Counted from the first letter of the stretch, positions 17,089 to 25,967 are shown. The stretch is DNA of 64,000 bases from Halorubrum xinjiangense (GCF_900102375.1 NZ_FNBO01000002.1:1-64000); one strand, 5' to 3'. Program-made: numbers and translations. Notes: generated by a model from the letters alone, not told the origin.

Positions 17089-17892
17089 ATGCTTCCTCAC
17101 GCCGCCGACGACATCGAGCGCGACGGTAAATCCCTGATCCTCGCGTACGACCACGGGCTCGAACACGGGCCGGTCGACTTCGAACCGAACCCGGACACGG
17201 CGGACCCGGAACGGATCTTCGAGCTCGCCACCCACGAGGCGGTCACCTCGCTGGCCGTCCAGAAGGGGCTCGCCGAGGCGTACTACCCGGACTACGCGGA
17301 CGAGGTCAACCTCCTGTTGAAGCTCAACGGGACCTCGAACCTCTGGATGGGCGAGCCGAACAGCGCGGTCAACTGTACGGCGGAGTACGCGGCCGAACTG
17401 GGCGCCGACGCGGTCGGGTTCACCGTCTACGGCGGCTCGAACCACGAGGTCGAGATGGCCGAGGAGTTCCGCGAGGCGCAGGAGGGCGCCCGCGAACACG
17501 ACATGGCCGTCGTCATGTGGTCGTACCCGCGCGGTCAGGGGCTCCGAAACGACGGGAGCCCGGATGTGATCTCATACGGCGCGCGGCTCGGCTTAGAGCT
17601 CGGCGCCGACGTGGTGAAGGTGAAGTACCCCGGCTCCGCTGAGGCGATGGGCCACGCCGTCGAGATGGCCGGCCCCGCGGACGTCGTCATGTCCGGCGGG
17701 ACGATGCGCGACGACAAGGCGTTCCTCCGGAACGTCTCGAACGCCATCGACGCGGGCGCCACCGGGATCGCCGTCGGCCGGAACGTCTTCCAGCGCGACA
17801 AGCCCGAGCGCATCCTCGACGCGCTGGAGGCCGTGATCTTCCAGGAGGTCGAGCCCGACGAGGCGCTGGCCATCGCCGAGAGCGACGACTGA
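17089..17892 (+). CDS. fba: Class I fructose-bisphosphate aldolase (archaeal DhnA/DeoC type)
   Basis: The 267-residue Schiff-base aldolase interconverts fructose 1,6-bisphosphate with two triose phosphates. Landmarks are AYDHGLEHGP at residue 19 on, LNGTSNL, VMWSYPRG, and VVKVKYPGS with the probable Schiff-base lysine at 177 or 179. SGGTM and GIAVGRNVFQ phosphate-binding loops are near the C-terminus. The stop overlaps the start of the FBPase gene, so the two are co-translated. The pairing points to a gluconeogenic role. Confidence 0.93.
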   Translation: MLPHAADDIERDGKSLILAYDHGLEHGPVDFEPNPDTADPERIFELATHEAVTSLAVQKGLAEAYYPDYADEVNLLLKLNGTSNLWMGEPNSAVNCTAEYAAELGADAVGFTVYGGSNHEVEMAEEFREAQEGAREHDMAVVMWSYPRGQGLRNDGSPDVISYGARLGLELGADVVKVKYPGSAEAMGHAVEMAGPADVVMSGGTMRDDKAFLRNVSNAIDAGATGIAVGRNVFQRDKPERILDALEAVIFQEVEPDEALAIAESDD

Positions 17893-18788
17893 TGGCGTCC
17901 CCGAACTCGACCGTCGACGCGGTGTTCGACGCGGTCGCGGCGACCGCCCCCGAGATCCGCGCCGCGCTCCCCGGCCGCCGCGTCGAGAGCGGGACGGAGA
18001 ACGCCTCGGGCGAGTCGGTGCTGGCCGGCGACCTCTACGCCGACGAGCTGCTCGGTGAAGCGATCACCGCGGTCGACGGCGTCGGCTCGTTCGTCAGCGA
18101 GGAGCGCGAGACCGCCGTCGACGCCGGCGGCGCCGTGGGGAGCGGCCACGACGACGCCTACGCGGTCGCGATCGACCCCCTCGACGGCTCCTCGAACCTC
18201 CGGTCGAACAACGCCATGGGGACGGTCGTCGGGGTCTACGACGCCCCGCTGCCCGCGAGCGGCCGGGACTTGGTCGCCGCCGGCTACGTCCTCTACGGCC
18301 CGATCACGACGATGGTGGTCGCCGACGAGGCGGGCGTCCGCGAGGAGGTCGTCGCGCGCGACGCCGACGGCGGCGTCGACAGGTCGGTCGTCGAGGCCGA
18401 CCTCTCGCTGCCGGGGACGCCGACCGTCTACGGGTTCGGCGGGCGCGTCCCCGACTGGCCCGCGGACTTCCGCGCGTACGCCCGCTCGATCGAAGACGAG
18501 CTGAAGCTCCGCTACGGGGGCGCGATGGTCGGCGACGTGAACCAGGTGCTCACCTACGGCGGCGTGTTCGCGTACCCCGCGCTCCGGAGCGCGTCGGCCG
18601 GGAAGCTCCGGCTCCAGTTCGAGGCGAACCCCGTCGCGTACATCGTCGAGCGCGCGGGCGGCGCCTCCTCGGACGGAACCGGCTCGATCCTCGACGTCGA
18701 GCCCGAGGCGGTCCACCAGCGCACGCCGCTGTACGTCGGCAACGAGGCGCTGATCGAGCGGCTGGAGGACGCGCTCGACGACGGGTGA
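17892..18788 (+). CDS. fbp: Class I fructose-1,6-bisphosphatase
   Basis: The 298-residue phosphatase belongs to the FBPase I/inositol monophosphatase fold and catalyses an irreversible step of gluconeogenesis. The metal site appears as VSEERE (about 75) and AIDPLDGSSNLRSNN (about 94-108). The PVAYIVERAGGASSDG segment near residue 250 closes the active site. ATG overlaps the aldolase TGA by one base. Confidence 0.92.
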   Translation: MASPNSTVDAVFDAVAATAPEIRAALPGRRVESGTENASGESVLAGDLYADELLGEAITAVDGVGSFVSEERETAVDAGGAVGSGHDDAYAVAIDPLDGSSNLRSNNAMGTVVGVYDAPLPASGRDLVAAGYVLYGPITTMVVADEAGVREEVVARDADGGVDRSVVEADLSLPGTPTVYGFGGRVPDWPADFRAYARSIEDELKLRYGGAMVGDVNQVLTYGGVFAYPALRSASAGKLRLQFEANPVAYIVERAGGASSDGTGSILDVEPEAVHQRTPLYVGNEALIERLEDALDDG

Positions 18789-18926
18789 CGTCGCGGCCGA
18801 CCGGGGAACGGCCACGGTTCCCGGGACGTATCGACGACGTAACCCGCGCGTATTCGCAGTAGGCCGCGGCGATCGGTTCGACGGGCCGCGGCGTCCGCCG
18901 ACTTCGCCGAGCCTACGCGCCGCTAT

Positions 18927-18936
18927 GGAGGTGATT
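18927..18936 (+). promoter_or_regulatory. Perfect Shine-Dalgarno box before an out-of-frame ATG
   Basis: GGAGGTGATT matches the complement of the archaeal 16S rRNA 3' end and sits at ideal distance from an ATG at 18940. That ATG opens a frame different from the likely downstream gene at 18983. See the finding on possible leader translation or frameshift. Confidence 0.6.
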
Positions 18937-18982
18937 ACAATGTCCGATCGCTCCCGTACACTCGGTGCGGAGGAACAAACGA

Positions 18983-19213
18983 ATGGAACTCACAGCAGAT
19001 GCCGAAGGCAAGCGCGTCGTGAACCAAGAGGGAACGAAGATCGGGACGGTGTCCGCAGTCGAGGGCAGCCGCGCGCACGTCCACCCCGACCCGGGCGTCA
19101 GCGACACGATCAAATCGAAGCTCGGCTGGGGCGACGCCGACGAGGAGACGTACCCCGTCGACGAGGCCGACATCGAGTCGGTCGACGACGACGAGGTCAG
19201 GCTCAAGCGATAG
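18983..19213 (+). CDS. PRC-barrel-like small acidic protein
   Basis: The 76-residue acidic protein (MELTADAEGKRVVNQEG...) has the alternation of short strands and a GTV/IESVDDDEVRL ending seen in haloarchaeal PRC-barrel-type proteins. ATG at 18983 is preceded by GGAGG at about 18969. A GTG at 18965 would add six residues. It may bind RNA or other proteins, but function is not known. Confidence 0.6.
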   Translation: MELTADAEGKRVVNQEGTKIGTVSAVEGSRAHVHPDPGVSDTIKSKLGWGDADEETYPVDEADIESVDDDEVRLKR

Positions 19214-19240
19214 CCCCGCACCGCGGACGGACCGACCCGG

Positions 19241-19325
19241 CTCCGTCAGACGGCCGGACCGACCTCATCCGACGGCCGAACCGACCCCATCCGACGGCCA
19301 AACCGACCCCGTCCGACGGCCGACG
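19241..19325. repeat. 22-bp intergenic tandem repeat, about four units
   Basis: Units of the type ATCCGACGGCCGAACCGACC repeat about every 22 bp with a few substitutions between the small acidic gene and the next promoter. No coding role is apparent. Confidence 0.8.
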
Positions 19326-19463
19326 TCGGGCGCGGCTCGATTTTTCGCCGTCGACGCCCGAACTCGCGCCGCTCACCGCCTCAGGGCCGTCGCCGATACG
19401 CACGTCCGACCCACCGAGATTCTTCTATTAGTTCATGACTAACGTTAAATTCAAAATCAAGAA

Positions 19464-19471
19464 AATATAAA
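19464..19471 (+). promoter_or_regulatory. AT-rich promoter of the TraB-like gene
   Basis: A notably AT-rich stretch (19426-19480) contains ATATAAAT at 19464-19471. A transcript from here would begin near 19490 and carry about 70 nt of leader before the ATG at 19562. Confidence 0.45.
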
Positions 19472-19561
19472 TTACCATCTGTGGAGGAATCAGGAATTCT
19501 TATTCGAAGCGTGCTCCTACCTCGGGGTACGCGCCGGTACGCAGTCATTACCGGCCTCCAC

Positions 19562-20308
19562 ATGGACTCGCACCACGACGACCCGCGGCTAACGGGCGAA
19601 CACCTCCGTTCGATCGACGCTCCTACGGGCACCGTTACGCTGGTCGGCGTCGTCCACGACCACCCCGCCAGCGCCTTCCGGGTTCGGACCGCGGTCGCGG
19701 ACCGGGCCCCCGACGTCCTCGCGCTCGAACTGCCGCCGCTCTCGCTGCCGCTCTTCGAGCGGTACGCCGAGGATACCCGCACCCCGCCGGCGTTCGGCGG
19801 GGAGGCGAGCGCCGCGATCCAGGCGGCGTCGACGGACCGAGTCGTCGGCGTCGACGGGCCGACCCTGCCGTTCCTCCGCCGACTCGCCGCCGCGCTGTAC
19901 CGCGAGGGCGGGTCGATGGGGACCGTTCGTGGCGTTCTCGGCGGTCTCACGTCGGTGGCGAAGAACGCCCTCAGGTGTCGCCTCGCGGCCTCGATCGCGG
20001 CACTCACGTCGGTCCGGCTGGAGGTCGACTCGCCGGTCTCGTACGCGGTCGACCGCACCGACAGCCCCGAGCGACAGGCGGAGAGCGAGCGCGCCCAGAT
20101 CGCTCGCGCCCGCGCCGTGATGGACACGTTCGAGCCCTCCCGGGCGACCTCGTTCGGCGACGACGTGCGCGAGACCCACATGGTCGACCGCCTCGCCGAC
20201 CTCCGCGGCGAGGGCGACGTCGTCGCCGTCGTCGGCCGTCACCACCTCGACCGGGTCGCCGAGGGGCTCAGCGAGCGGATGGGCGGCGACGCGGACTCGG
20301 ACCGCTGA
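19562..20308 (+). CDS. TraB/PrgY-like protein
   Basis: The 248-residue protein carries VTLVGVVHDHPAS near the N-terminus, VLALELPPL after about thirty residues and a VVAVVGRHHLDRV segment near the end. This spacing resembles the TraB/PrgY/GumN (Tiki-like) fold with its GxxH and E motifs. The C-terminal membrane helices of full TraB proteins are missing. The start at 19562 is preferred because the GTG at 19481 would lie upstream of the predicted transcription start. Assignment is tentative. Confidence 0.5.
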   Translation: MDSHHDDPRLTGEHLRSIDAPTGTVTLVGVVHDHPASAFRVRTAVADRAPDVLALELPPLSLPLFERYAEDTRTPPAFGGEASAAIQAASTDRVVGVDGPTLPFLRRLAAALYREGGSMGTVRGVLGGLTSVAKNALRCRLAASIAALTSVRLEVDSPVSYAVDRTDSPERQAESERAQIARARAVMDTFEPSRATSFGDDVRETHMVDRLADLRGEGDVVAVVGRHHLDRVAEGLSERMGGDADSDR

Positions 20309-20394
20309 GCTGACTCGCGGGTTCGGGTCGTCGGATCGCCGTCCGCCGATCCCGCATGGAAAACTGTTTAGGACTCTCCGCAAATCTTGCGTCC

Positions 20395-22206
20395 ATGAGA
20401 GTCCACGTCGGCGCGGCGGCGACCCCCGAGGAGGCCGAAGCGATCGCGAAATCGCTCGCGGAACACCTCGGCGTCGACGTCGACGTCCACATCCAGGGCG
20501 AGGAGACGCCGGTCGCGAGCGCCGAGCCGCCCGAGCCGAGCTACCCACTCGACGACGACCTCGGACCCACCGACCGCGAGCGCGACCTCCGCGCCGAGAT
20601 AGCCGACATCCGCGAGGGCGGGCCGGAGAAGTACCGCGAGCGGCTCTCGGAGCAGGGGAAGCTGTTCGTCCGGGACCGCCTCGACCTCTGGTTTGGCGGC
20701 GAGGGCGGTACCCGCGGCGCCGGCGACGCGAGCGCCGCCGACGGCGACCCCGCGGGCGTGACGTTCGAGGACGGGAAGTTCGCCGCCTTCGACGACTGGC
20801 ACCCCGACGCGCCAGCCGGCGAGGACGGGGAGGAGAACGAGGCGGGCGGCGACCGCCTCCCGGGCGACGGCCTGCTGACGGGCGCCGCGGAGTTCGAGGG
20901 GCGCGACGTCCACTTCATGGCAAACGACTTCACGGTGAAGGCGGGGTCGATGGCGTCGAAGGGCGTCGAGAAGTTCCTCCGGATGCAACAGCGCGCGCTG
21001 AAGACGGGGAACCCCGTCCTCTACCTGATGGACTCCTCCGGCGGCCGGATCGACCAGCAGACCGGCTTCTTCGCCAACCGCGAGGGGATCGGGAAGTACT
21101 ACTACAACCATTCGATGCTCTCCGGCGCGGTCCCGCAGATCTGCGTCCTCTACGGCCCGTGTATCGCCGGCGCCGCCTACACGCCCGTCTTCGCCGACTT
21201 CACCGTGATGGTCGAGGAGATGTCCGCGATGGCGATAGCCTCCCCCCGGATGGTGGAGATGGTCACCGGCGAGGAGATCGACTTAGCGGACCTCGGCGGC
21301 CCTCGCGTCCACGCCGAAGAGTCCGGCTCCGCGGACCTAATCGCGCGCGACGAGGAGCACGCCCGCGAACTGGTCGCGGACCTGATCGGCTACCTCCCGG
21401 ACCGGGCGGGCGAGAAGCCCCCACGACGCGAGACGAAGCCGCCCAAGTACTCGCCGGAGGGGATCGACGAGCTGATCCCCGAGTCGCCGAACCGCCCGTA
21501 CGACGCCCACGACCTGATCGAACGGATCGCCGACGCCGAGTCGGCCTTCGAGCTGAAAGAGGGGTACGGCCCGGAGATCGTCACGGCGTTCTGCCGGATC
21601 GACGGCCGTCCCGTCGGCGTAGTCGCCAACCAGCCGACGGAGCGGTCGGGGGCCATCTTCCCGGACGCGGCGGAGAAGGCCGCGGAGTTCATCTGGACCT
21701 GCGACGCCTACGAGATCCCCCTGTTGTACCTCTGTGACACGCCCGGCTTCATGGCCGGCTCGCAGGTCGAGAAGGACGCCATCTTAGAGAAGGGGAAGAA
21801 GATGATCTACGCCACCTCCTCGGCGACGGTGCCGAAGCAGACCGTCGTCGTCCGGAAGGCGTACGGCGCGGGGATCTACGCGATGGGCGGCCCGGCATAC
21901 GACCCCGAGAGCGTGATCGGGCTCCCTTCCGGCGAGATCGGGATCATGGGCCCCGAGGCCGCGATCAACGCCGTCTACGCCCGGAAGCTCGCCGCGATCG
22001 ACGACCCGGAGGAGCGCGCGGCCGAAGAGGAGCGCTTGCGCGAGGAGTACCGCGAGGGGATTGACGTCCACCGGATGGCGAGCGAGGTCGTCATCGACGA
22101 GATCGTTCCCCCCTCCGACCTCCGCGCGGAACTGGCCGCGCGGTTCGACTTCTACGCGGACGTTCAGAAGGATCTCCCCGACAAGAAACACGGGACCGTT
22201 CTGTAA
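20395..22206 (+). CDS. Acyl-CoA carboxylase, carboxyltransferase (beta) subunit
   Basis: The 603-residue biotin-dependent carboxyltransferase moves the carboxyl group from carboxybiotin to acetyl-CoA or propionyl-CoA. The crotonase-like N and C halves are recognisable: LYLMDSSGGRIDQQTGFF, CVLYGPCIAGAAYTPVF, then EIVTAFCRIDGRPVGVVANQP, LLYLCDTPGFMAGSQVE, RKAYGAGIYAMGGPAYDP. About 50 extra N-terminal residues (VHVGAAATPEEAEAIAKSL) precede the usual core. No biotin carboxylase gene is adjacent. ATG at 20395 follows a TATA-like TGTTTAGG at about 20365. Confidence 0.9.
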   Translation: MRVHVGAAATPEEAEAIAKSLAEHLGVDVDVHIQGEETPVASAEPPEPSYPLDDDLGPTDRERDLRAEIADIREGGPEKYRERLSEQGKLFVRDRLDLWFGGEGGTRGAGDASAADGDPAGVTFEDGKFAAFDDWHPDAPAGEDGEENEAGGDRLPGDGLLTGAAEFEGRDVHFMANDFTVKAGSMASKGVEKFLRMQQRALKTGNPVLYLMDSSGGRIDQQTGFFANREGIGKYYYNHSMLSGAVPQICVLYGPCIAGAAYTPVFADFTVMVEEMSAMAIASPRMVEMVTGEEIDLADLGGPRVHAEESGSADLIARDEEHARELVADLIGYLPDRAGEKPPRRETKPPKYSPEGIDELIPESPNRPYDAHDLIERIADAESAFELKEGYGPEIVTAFCRIDGRPVGVVANQPTERSGAIFPDAAEKAAEFIWTCDAYEIPLLYLCDTPGFMAGSQVEKDAILEKGKKMIYATSSATVPKQTVVVRKAYGAGIYAMGGPAYDPESVIGLPSGEIGIMGPEAAINAVYARKLAAIDDPEERAAEEERLREEYREGIDVHRMASEVVIDEIVPPSDLRAELAARFDFYADVQKDLPDKKHGTVL

Positions 22207-22209
22207 CCG

Positions 22210-22265
22210 ACCCCACCCTACTTCGCTCGGCCTTGCGGCCTCGCTCGTTGAGGGTGGGGTTTTGA
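22210..22265 (+). terminator. Long hairpin after the carboxyltransferase gene
   Basis: ACCCCACCCT (22210-22219) pairs perfectly with AGGGTGGGGT (22251-22260). A smaller GGCC-TTGC-GGCC stem lies inside and a T-run follows. It starts four bases after the stop codon, so it is a plausible terminator, though it may also belong to the relict described next. Confidence 0.5.
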
Positions 22266-22440
22266 TGTGGTTTTCGCCCTCGGTTGGCGCGACGGGGCGT
22301 CTTGTGCGCCCCGCCTACCGGACGCCCCTCGGGGTCGACAAACCCACCATTCAGGGCCGGGCTACTGCGGCCCGTACTGCGCGCCACTTGTGGACGCACA
22401 GCACTAGCTGGCAGTAAGATATGGTGTAAGATAGTGGTTG
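22211..22440 (-). pseudogene. Possible C-terminal relict of a TnpB-type transposase
   Basis: On the minus strand one open frame reads ...ALNGGFVDPEGRPVGGA and later HQNPTLNERGRK. The order of an LNGG segment and an SPTLN/NPTLN segment near the C-terminus reminds me of haloarchaeal TnpB tails. No zinc ribbon or RuvC motif is present, so at most a scar remains. The rest of 22440-22587 holds a GAGG.CGGAG.CTCCG.CCTC hairpin and no gene. Confidence 0.25.
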
Positions 22441-22587
22441 CGAAAGTTCGTGTCGGCTTCCTCTCCGGCCTACTCGCGTCGCGCTTCCGACTGAGCGTCG
22501 GAACCCCTCGCTCCTTGAGGCCGGAGGCTCCGCCTCGAAAACTGCTGACCGACGCGTGCGAAGCGCGGGCGCGCCGGCGGTCTGCTC

Positions 22588-23136
22588 TTAAATAGCCGCG
22601 ACCCAACCGGCGCCGAGGAGGTCGGCCGCGCTCCCGACCCCGAGCGCCACCGCGACGCCGACCGCCAGCAGCGCGCCGACGTACGCGGCCGACCCGACCA
22701 GCGACGCGGCGGCGAACCGCGGGGCGGAGACGGACGAGGCGTTCGCGGTCGGGACGGCGAGCCAGCCGCGCGTCCCCGGGACCGCGTTCGAGGCCGCCAC
22801 CGCGGGGAGCCCCCACCGGTCGAACCAGCGGCCCGCGCCGGCGAGCCGAGACTCGCCGACCGGAACGAGAGGGAGCGACGCCGGGTCCACGTCGAACCGG
22901 CGGACGGCCGCGAAGACGACGGACTGGCCGAGGGTCGCGCCGACCACCGCCGCGGCGAACACCGGCAGGACCGCGAGCGCCTCGACGCCGACGGCGACGA
23001 CCGCGGCGACGAACAGCGTCCGCGCCGGGAGCACCTTCCCGACGAGCGCGCCCTCGAGCGCGAACACGGCGAACACCGCGACGGCCCCGTAGCTCTCCAC
23101 GAGGGCGAGCGCGGTCGCGGCGTGGGCGCTGAACAC
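22588..23136 (-). CDS. DedA-like (VTT/SNARE-associated) membrane protein
   Basis: The 182-residue membrane protein has about four to five hydrophobic segments. FALEGALVGKVLPARTLFVAA near the start and FDRWGLPAVAASNAVPGTRGW in the middle correspond to the re-entrant-loop segments of DedA proteins, whose members act in lipid transport or membrane homeostasis. GTG start with a GATATAC box (minus strand, about 23158-23165) some 25 bp upstream. It is short for the family. Confidence 0.65.
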   Translation of the reverse strand: MFSAHAATALALVESYGAVAVFAVFALEGALVGKVLPARTLFVAAVVAVGVEALAVLPVFAAAVVGATLGQSVVFAAVRRFDVDPASLPLVPVGESRLAGAGRWFDRWGLPAVAASNAVPGTRGWLAVPTANASSVSAPRFAAASLVGSAAYVGALLAVGVAVALGVGSAADLLGAGWVAAI

Positions 23137-23162
23137 GCCTCTCCTCGGTCGGCCACACGTAT

Positions 23163-23189
23163 ATCTCTTACACCGTGAGAGATGCTCTC
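23163..23189. promoter_or_regulatory. Overlapping palindromes at the divergent DedA/peroxiredoxin promoters
   Basis: ATCTCT-TA-CAC and GTGAGAGAT (23163-23183) form an imperfect palindrome. GAGAG-ATG-CTCTC (23177-23189) overlaps it. The first arm abuts the TATA box of the minus-strand gene, the position expected for a repressor site. An AACCGGTT palindrome lies a little further right, near 23213. Confidence 0.4.
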
Positions 23190-23296
23190 AGGAGTCATAA
23201 CGGGATTTAACCGGTTTAATTGACAGCTCCGCCCCTCCGGCGGGAACCGGGCCGCTGGGAGTGAGTATTTAATAGCCGCGTCCACCTGTTCCGATC

Positions 23297-23824
23297 GTGA
23301 TAGATACCGGAGTCACGGCGCCGGACTTCATCGCCCCTGCGGTCGCCGGCGGGGCGGCCGCGGAGCTGGAGCTGTTCCGGCTCGTGGACGGCCACGAGGC
23401 CGTCGTCTGCTGTTTCGCGCCGGCGACGTTCGTGCCCGCGTGTACGGCCGAGTTCGCCGCGGTCCGCGACGCCGGCTGGGACGACCGCGACGACCTCGCC
23501 GTCGTCGCGCTCACCGGCGACTCGCTGTACGCCGGGTTCGCGTACGCCGACCGGTTCGACCTCCCGTTCCCGGTCGTCGCCGACTTCCACGGCGGCGTCG
23601 CCGAGTCGTACGACCTGCTCGCCGAGTCGTGGGAGGGCCACTCCGACATCCCGCGGCGCGCGACGCTCGTGATCGACGGCGACTGGACGGTCCGGTTCGC
23701 CGCGGCGACCGACGACCCGCTCGACCGCGCCGATCCAGCGCCCGTCGAGCGCGCGACTGAGACACTGCGGGCGCTCGGCGTCGACGTCGACCGCCCGCGA
23801 GTGGACTACGACGGGGAGTGGTGA
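23297..23824 (+). CDS. Peroxiredoxin / AhpC-TSA family protein
   Basis: The 175-residue thioredoxin-fold protein reads GVTAPDFIAPAV at the start. The peroxidatic-cysteine region reads FAPATFVPACTAEF, where the C precedes T-x-E as in the AhpE/BCP groups. LAVVALTGDSLYAGFAYADRFDLPFPVVAD follows in the expected order. It should reduce peroxides with an external thiol partner. GTG start, with GTATTTAATA at about 23263-23272. Confidence 0.82.
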   Translation: MIDTGVTAPDFIAPAVAGGAAAELELFRLVDGHEAVVCCFAPATFVPACTAEFAAVRDAGWDDRDDLAVVALTGDSLYAGFAYADRFDLPFPVVADFHGGVAESYDLLAESWEGHSDIPRRATLVIDGDWTVRFAAATDDPLDRADPAPVERATETLRALGVDVDRPRVDYDGEW

Positions 23825-23876
23825 GCGAGGGGGCGTCGCGGGGGGTTATTTGGCGCCCGCGCGTCGACTTCCCGGT

Positions 23877-24968
23877 ATGGAAGCCGCCTTCGCGGAGTAC
23901 CTCGACGAGTTCGCGCGACGGGACTGGGAGACGCTCGATCCGGACGCCGTCACCGATCCCGTCCGGGTCGCGGTCGTCGGCCTCGGCTGGTTCGCCCGCG
24001 AGTGGGCGCTGCCCGGCATCGAGCGGTCGGCGTACACCGAGGCGACCGTCGTCACCGACGTCGACGCGGACGCGGTCGAGACGGTCGCGGCCGAGCACGG
24101 CCTGACGGGGGTCGCGCCCGAGGCGTTCCGGTCGGGCGCCGTCGCCGAGGAGTACGACGCGGTCTACATCGCGACGCCGAACGCGACCCACCTGGAGTAC
24201 GTCGAGGCCGCCGCCGGGCAGGGGAAGGCCGTCCTCTGTGAGAAGCCGCTGGAGGCGACCCTCGACCGCGCCCGCCGGCTCGTGAGCGCGTGCCGCGACG
24301 CGGACGCGCCCCTGATGGTCGGCTACCGGATGCAGACCGACCCCGCCGTGCGGCGGCTCCGCGACCTCCTCGACGCGGGCGTCGCCGGCGAGGTGATCGG
24401 GGTCCACGCGACGATGTCGCAGACGATGCTCGGCGAGCTCGGCGGCGACGCGGACCAGTGGCGGCTCGACCCCGACCTCTCCGGCGGCGGCGCGCTCATG
24501 GATCTGGGCGTCTACCCGCTCAACACGACCCGCTTCGTCCTCGGCGAGGACCCCGTCCGCGTCTCCGGGCGGACCCGGTCGGAACACGAGGCGTTTGCCG
24601 ACGTCGACGAGCACGCCACGTTCCGGCTTGAGTTCCCCGGCGACGTCGACGCGCTGTGTACGGTGAGCCAGAACGCCCAGCACGCGAGCCGGCTAGAGGT
24701 CACCGGGACGGACGCCCGGCTAATCTTAGACCCGGCGTTCTACGAGCGCGAGGACCGCGGCTTCGCGGTCGTCCGCGACGGGACGCGCGTCGACGTCGAC
24801 TTCGACCAGGTCCACCAGATCGAAGCGGAGTTCGCGTACTTCGGCCACCAGCTCTTGGCGGGCGAGCCGTTCCACCCGGACGGCGAACACGCGCTCACGG
24901 ACATGCGCGCGCTCGACGGGATCTACGAGTCGGCCGAGACCGGGCGGCCGGTCGATCTCGGCGACTGA
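23877..24968 (+). CDS. Gfo/Idh/MocA dehydrogenase, Gfo6 (D-xylose 1-dehydrogenase)-like
   Basis: The 363-residue NAD(P)-dependent dehydrogenase starts with an N-terminal Rossmann domain (VAVVGLGWFAREWALPG), then YDAVYIATPNATHLEYVEAA and AVLCEKPLEATL, whose EKP lysine is catalytic in the family. DPDLSGGGALMDLGVYPLNTTRF follows. The wording, including the N-terminal RRDWETLD segment, is close to the haloarchaeal xylose dehydrogenase I recall, but no xylose pathway neighbours are visible. Start at 23877 follows a GGTTATTTGG box. Confidence 0.82.
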   Translation: MEAAFAEYLDEFARRDWETLDPDAVTDPVRVAVVGLGWFAREWALPGIERSAYTEATVVTDVDADAVETVAAEHGLTGVAPEAFRSGAVAEEYDAVYIATPNATHLEYVEAAAGQGKAVLCEKPLEATLDRARRLVSACRDADAPLMVGYRMQTDPAVRRLRDLLDAGVAGEVIGVHATMSQTMLGELGGDADQWRLDPDLSGGGALMDLGVYPLNTTRFVLGEDPVRVSGRTRSEHEAFADVDEHATFRLEFPGDVDALCTVSQNAQHASRLEVTGTDARLILDPAFYEREDRGFAVVRDGTRVDVDFDQVHQIEAEFAYFGHQLLAGEPFHPDGEHALTDMRALDGIYESAETGRPVDLGD

Positions 24969-25011
24969 GGCGCGCTCGCGGTGCGCTCGCGGCTGTGAGA
25001 CCGAGAGACCG

Positions 25012-25854
25012 CTACTGCTCGATCCCGTACACGTCGCTCGTCCAGTCGCGGGCGGGCGTGTCGTACACCGGCTCGTCGCGGTCGCGCTCGTCGAGGCGCC
25101 GCCGGTCGGTCGCGTCGAGCTCCCAGTCCGTCTCGGCGTTGGCCCGGACGTGCTCCGGGGTCGACGAGCGCGGGAGCGGGACGACGCCGTTATCGATCGC
25201 CCACCGGACGACGACCTGCGCCGGATGCTTGTCGTACGTCTCCGCCAGCTCGGCGACGACTTCGTCGCCGAACACGTCGGTCCGCGCGAGCGGGGCCGCG
25301 GCCTCGATCACGGTGTCGGTCTCGCGGCAGTAGTCGACGAGGTCGGGGCGCTGGAACCACGGGTGGAACTCGATCTGGTTGACCGCGATGGGAACGTCCG
25401 AAATGTGGTGCGCGCAGCTCAGCTGGTACGCGCTGAAGTTCGAGACGCCGACGTCGCGGACGAGCCCACGATCGCGCAGCTCCGCCATCGCCCGGAGCGT
25501 CTCCCGCAGCGAGATGGCCGGGTTGGGCCAGTGGATGAGGTATAAATCGAGGTAGTCGGTCCCGAGGCGGTCGAGCGACGCCTCGCACGATTCGATCACC
25601 GACTCGTAGTTGAGGTTCTTCGCGAGCACCTTCGAGGTGAGGAAGGCGTCGTCGCGGTCGACGTCGCTCGCCGCGAGGGCGTCTCCAACGGCCTCTTCGT
25701 TGTGATACCCCTCGGCTGTGTCGATGTGCGCGTAGCCGGCGTCGAGGGCCGCGCGCACGCTGTCGGCCGTCTCGCCGTTGCTGAGGTCGTACGTGCCCAG
25801 TCCGAGCCCCGGCAGCTCGGCGCCGCTCGGGAGCGTCTTCGTTGGTACGGTCAC
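25012..25854 (-). CDS. Aldo/keto reductase
   Basis: The 280-residue NADPH-dependent TIM-barrel reductase carries the Asp-Tyr-Lys-His tetrad as HIDTAEGYHNEEAVG, LTSKVLAKNL and LYLIHWPNP. VGVSNFSAYQL and VPLPRSSTPEHVRAN (cofactor loop) complete the signature. It converges with the Gfo6-like gene. Substrate is unknown. Confidence 0.9.
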   Translation of the reverse strand: MTVPTKTLPSGAELPGLGLGTYDLSNGETADSVRAALDAGYAHIDTAEGYHNEEAVGDALAASDVDRDDAFLTSKVLAKNLNYESVIESCEASLDRLGTDYLDLYLIHWPNPAISLRETLRAMAELRDRGLVRDVGVSNFSAYQLSCAHHISDVPIAVNQIEFHPWFQRPDLVDYCRETDTVIEAAAPLARTDVFGDEVVAELAETYDKHPAQVVVRWAIDNGVVPLPRSSTPEHVRANAETDWELDATDRRRLDERDRDEPVYDTPARDWTSDVYGIEQ

Positions 25855-25967
25855 ACCGGAGGGGTTCGCCGGATCGCCGATTGAAACTACCGGTCGGGGA
25901 ACCCTCCCCCATCGCGGTCCTCGGCGACCGAGTCGGTATTTAAACTGCCGGCGCCGCTGGCCAACCG

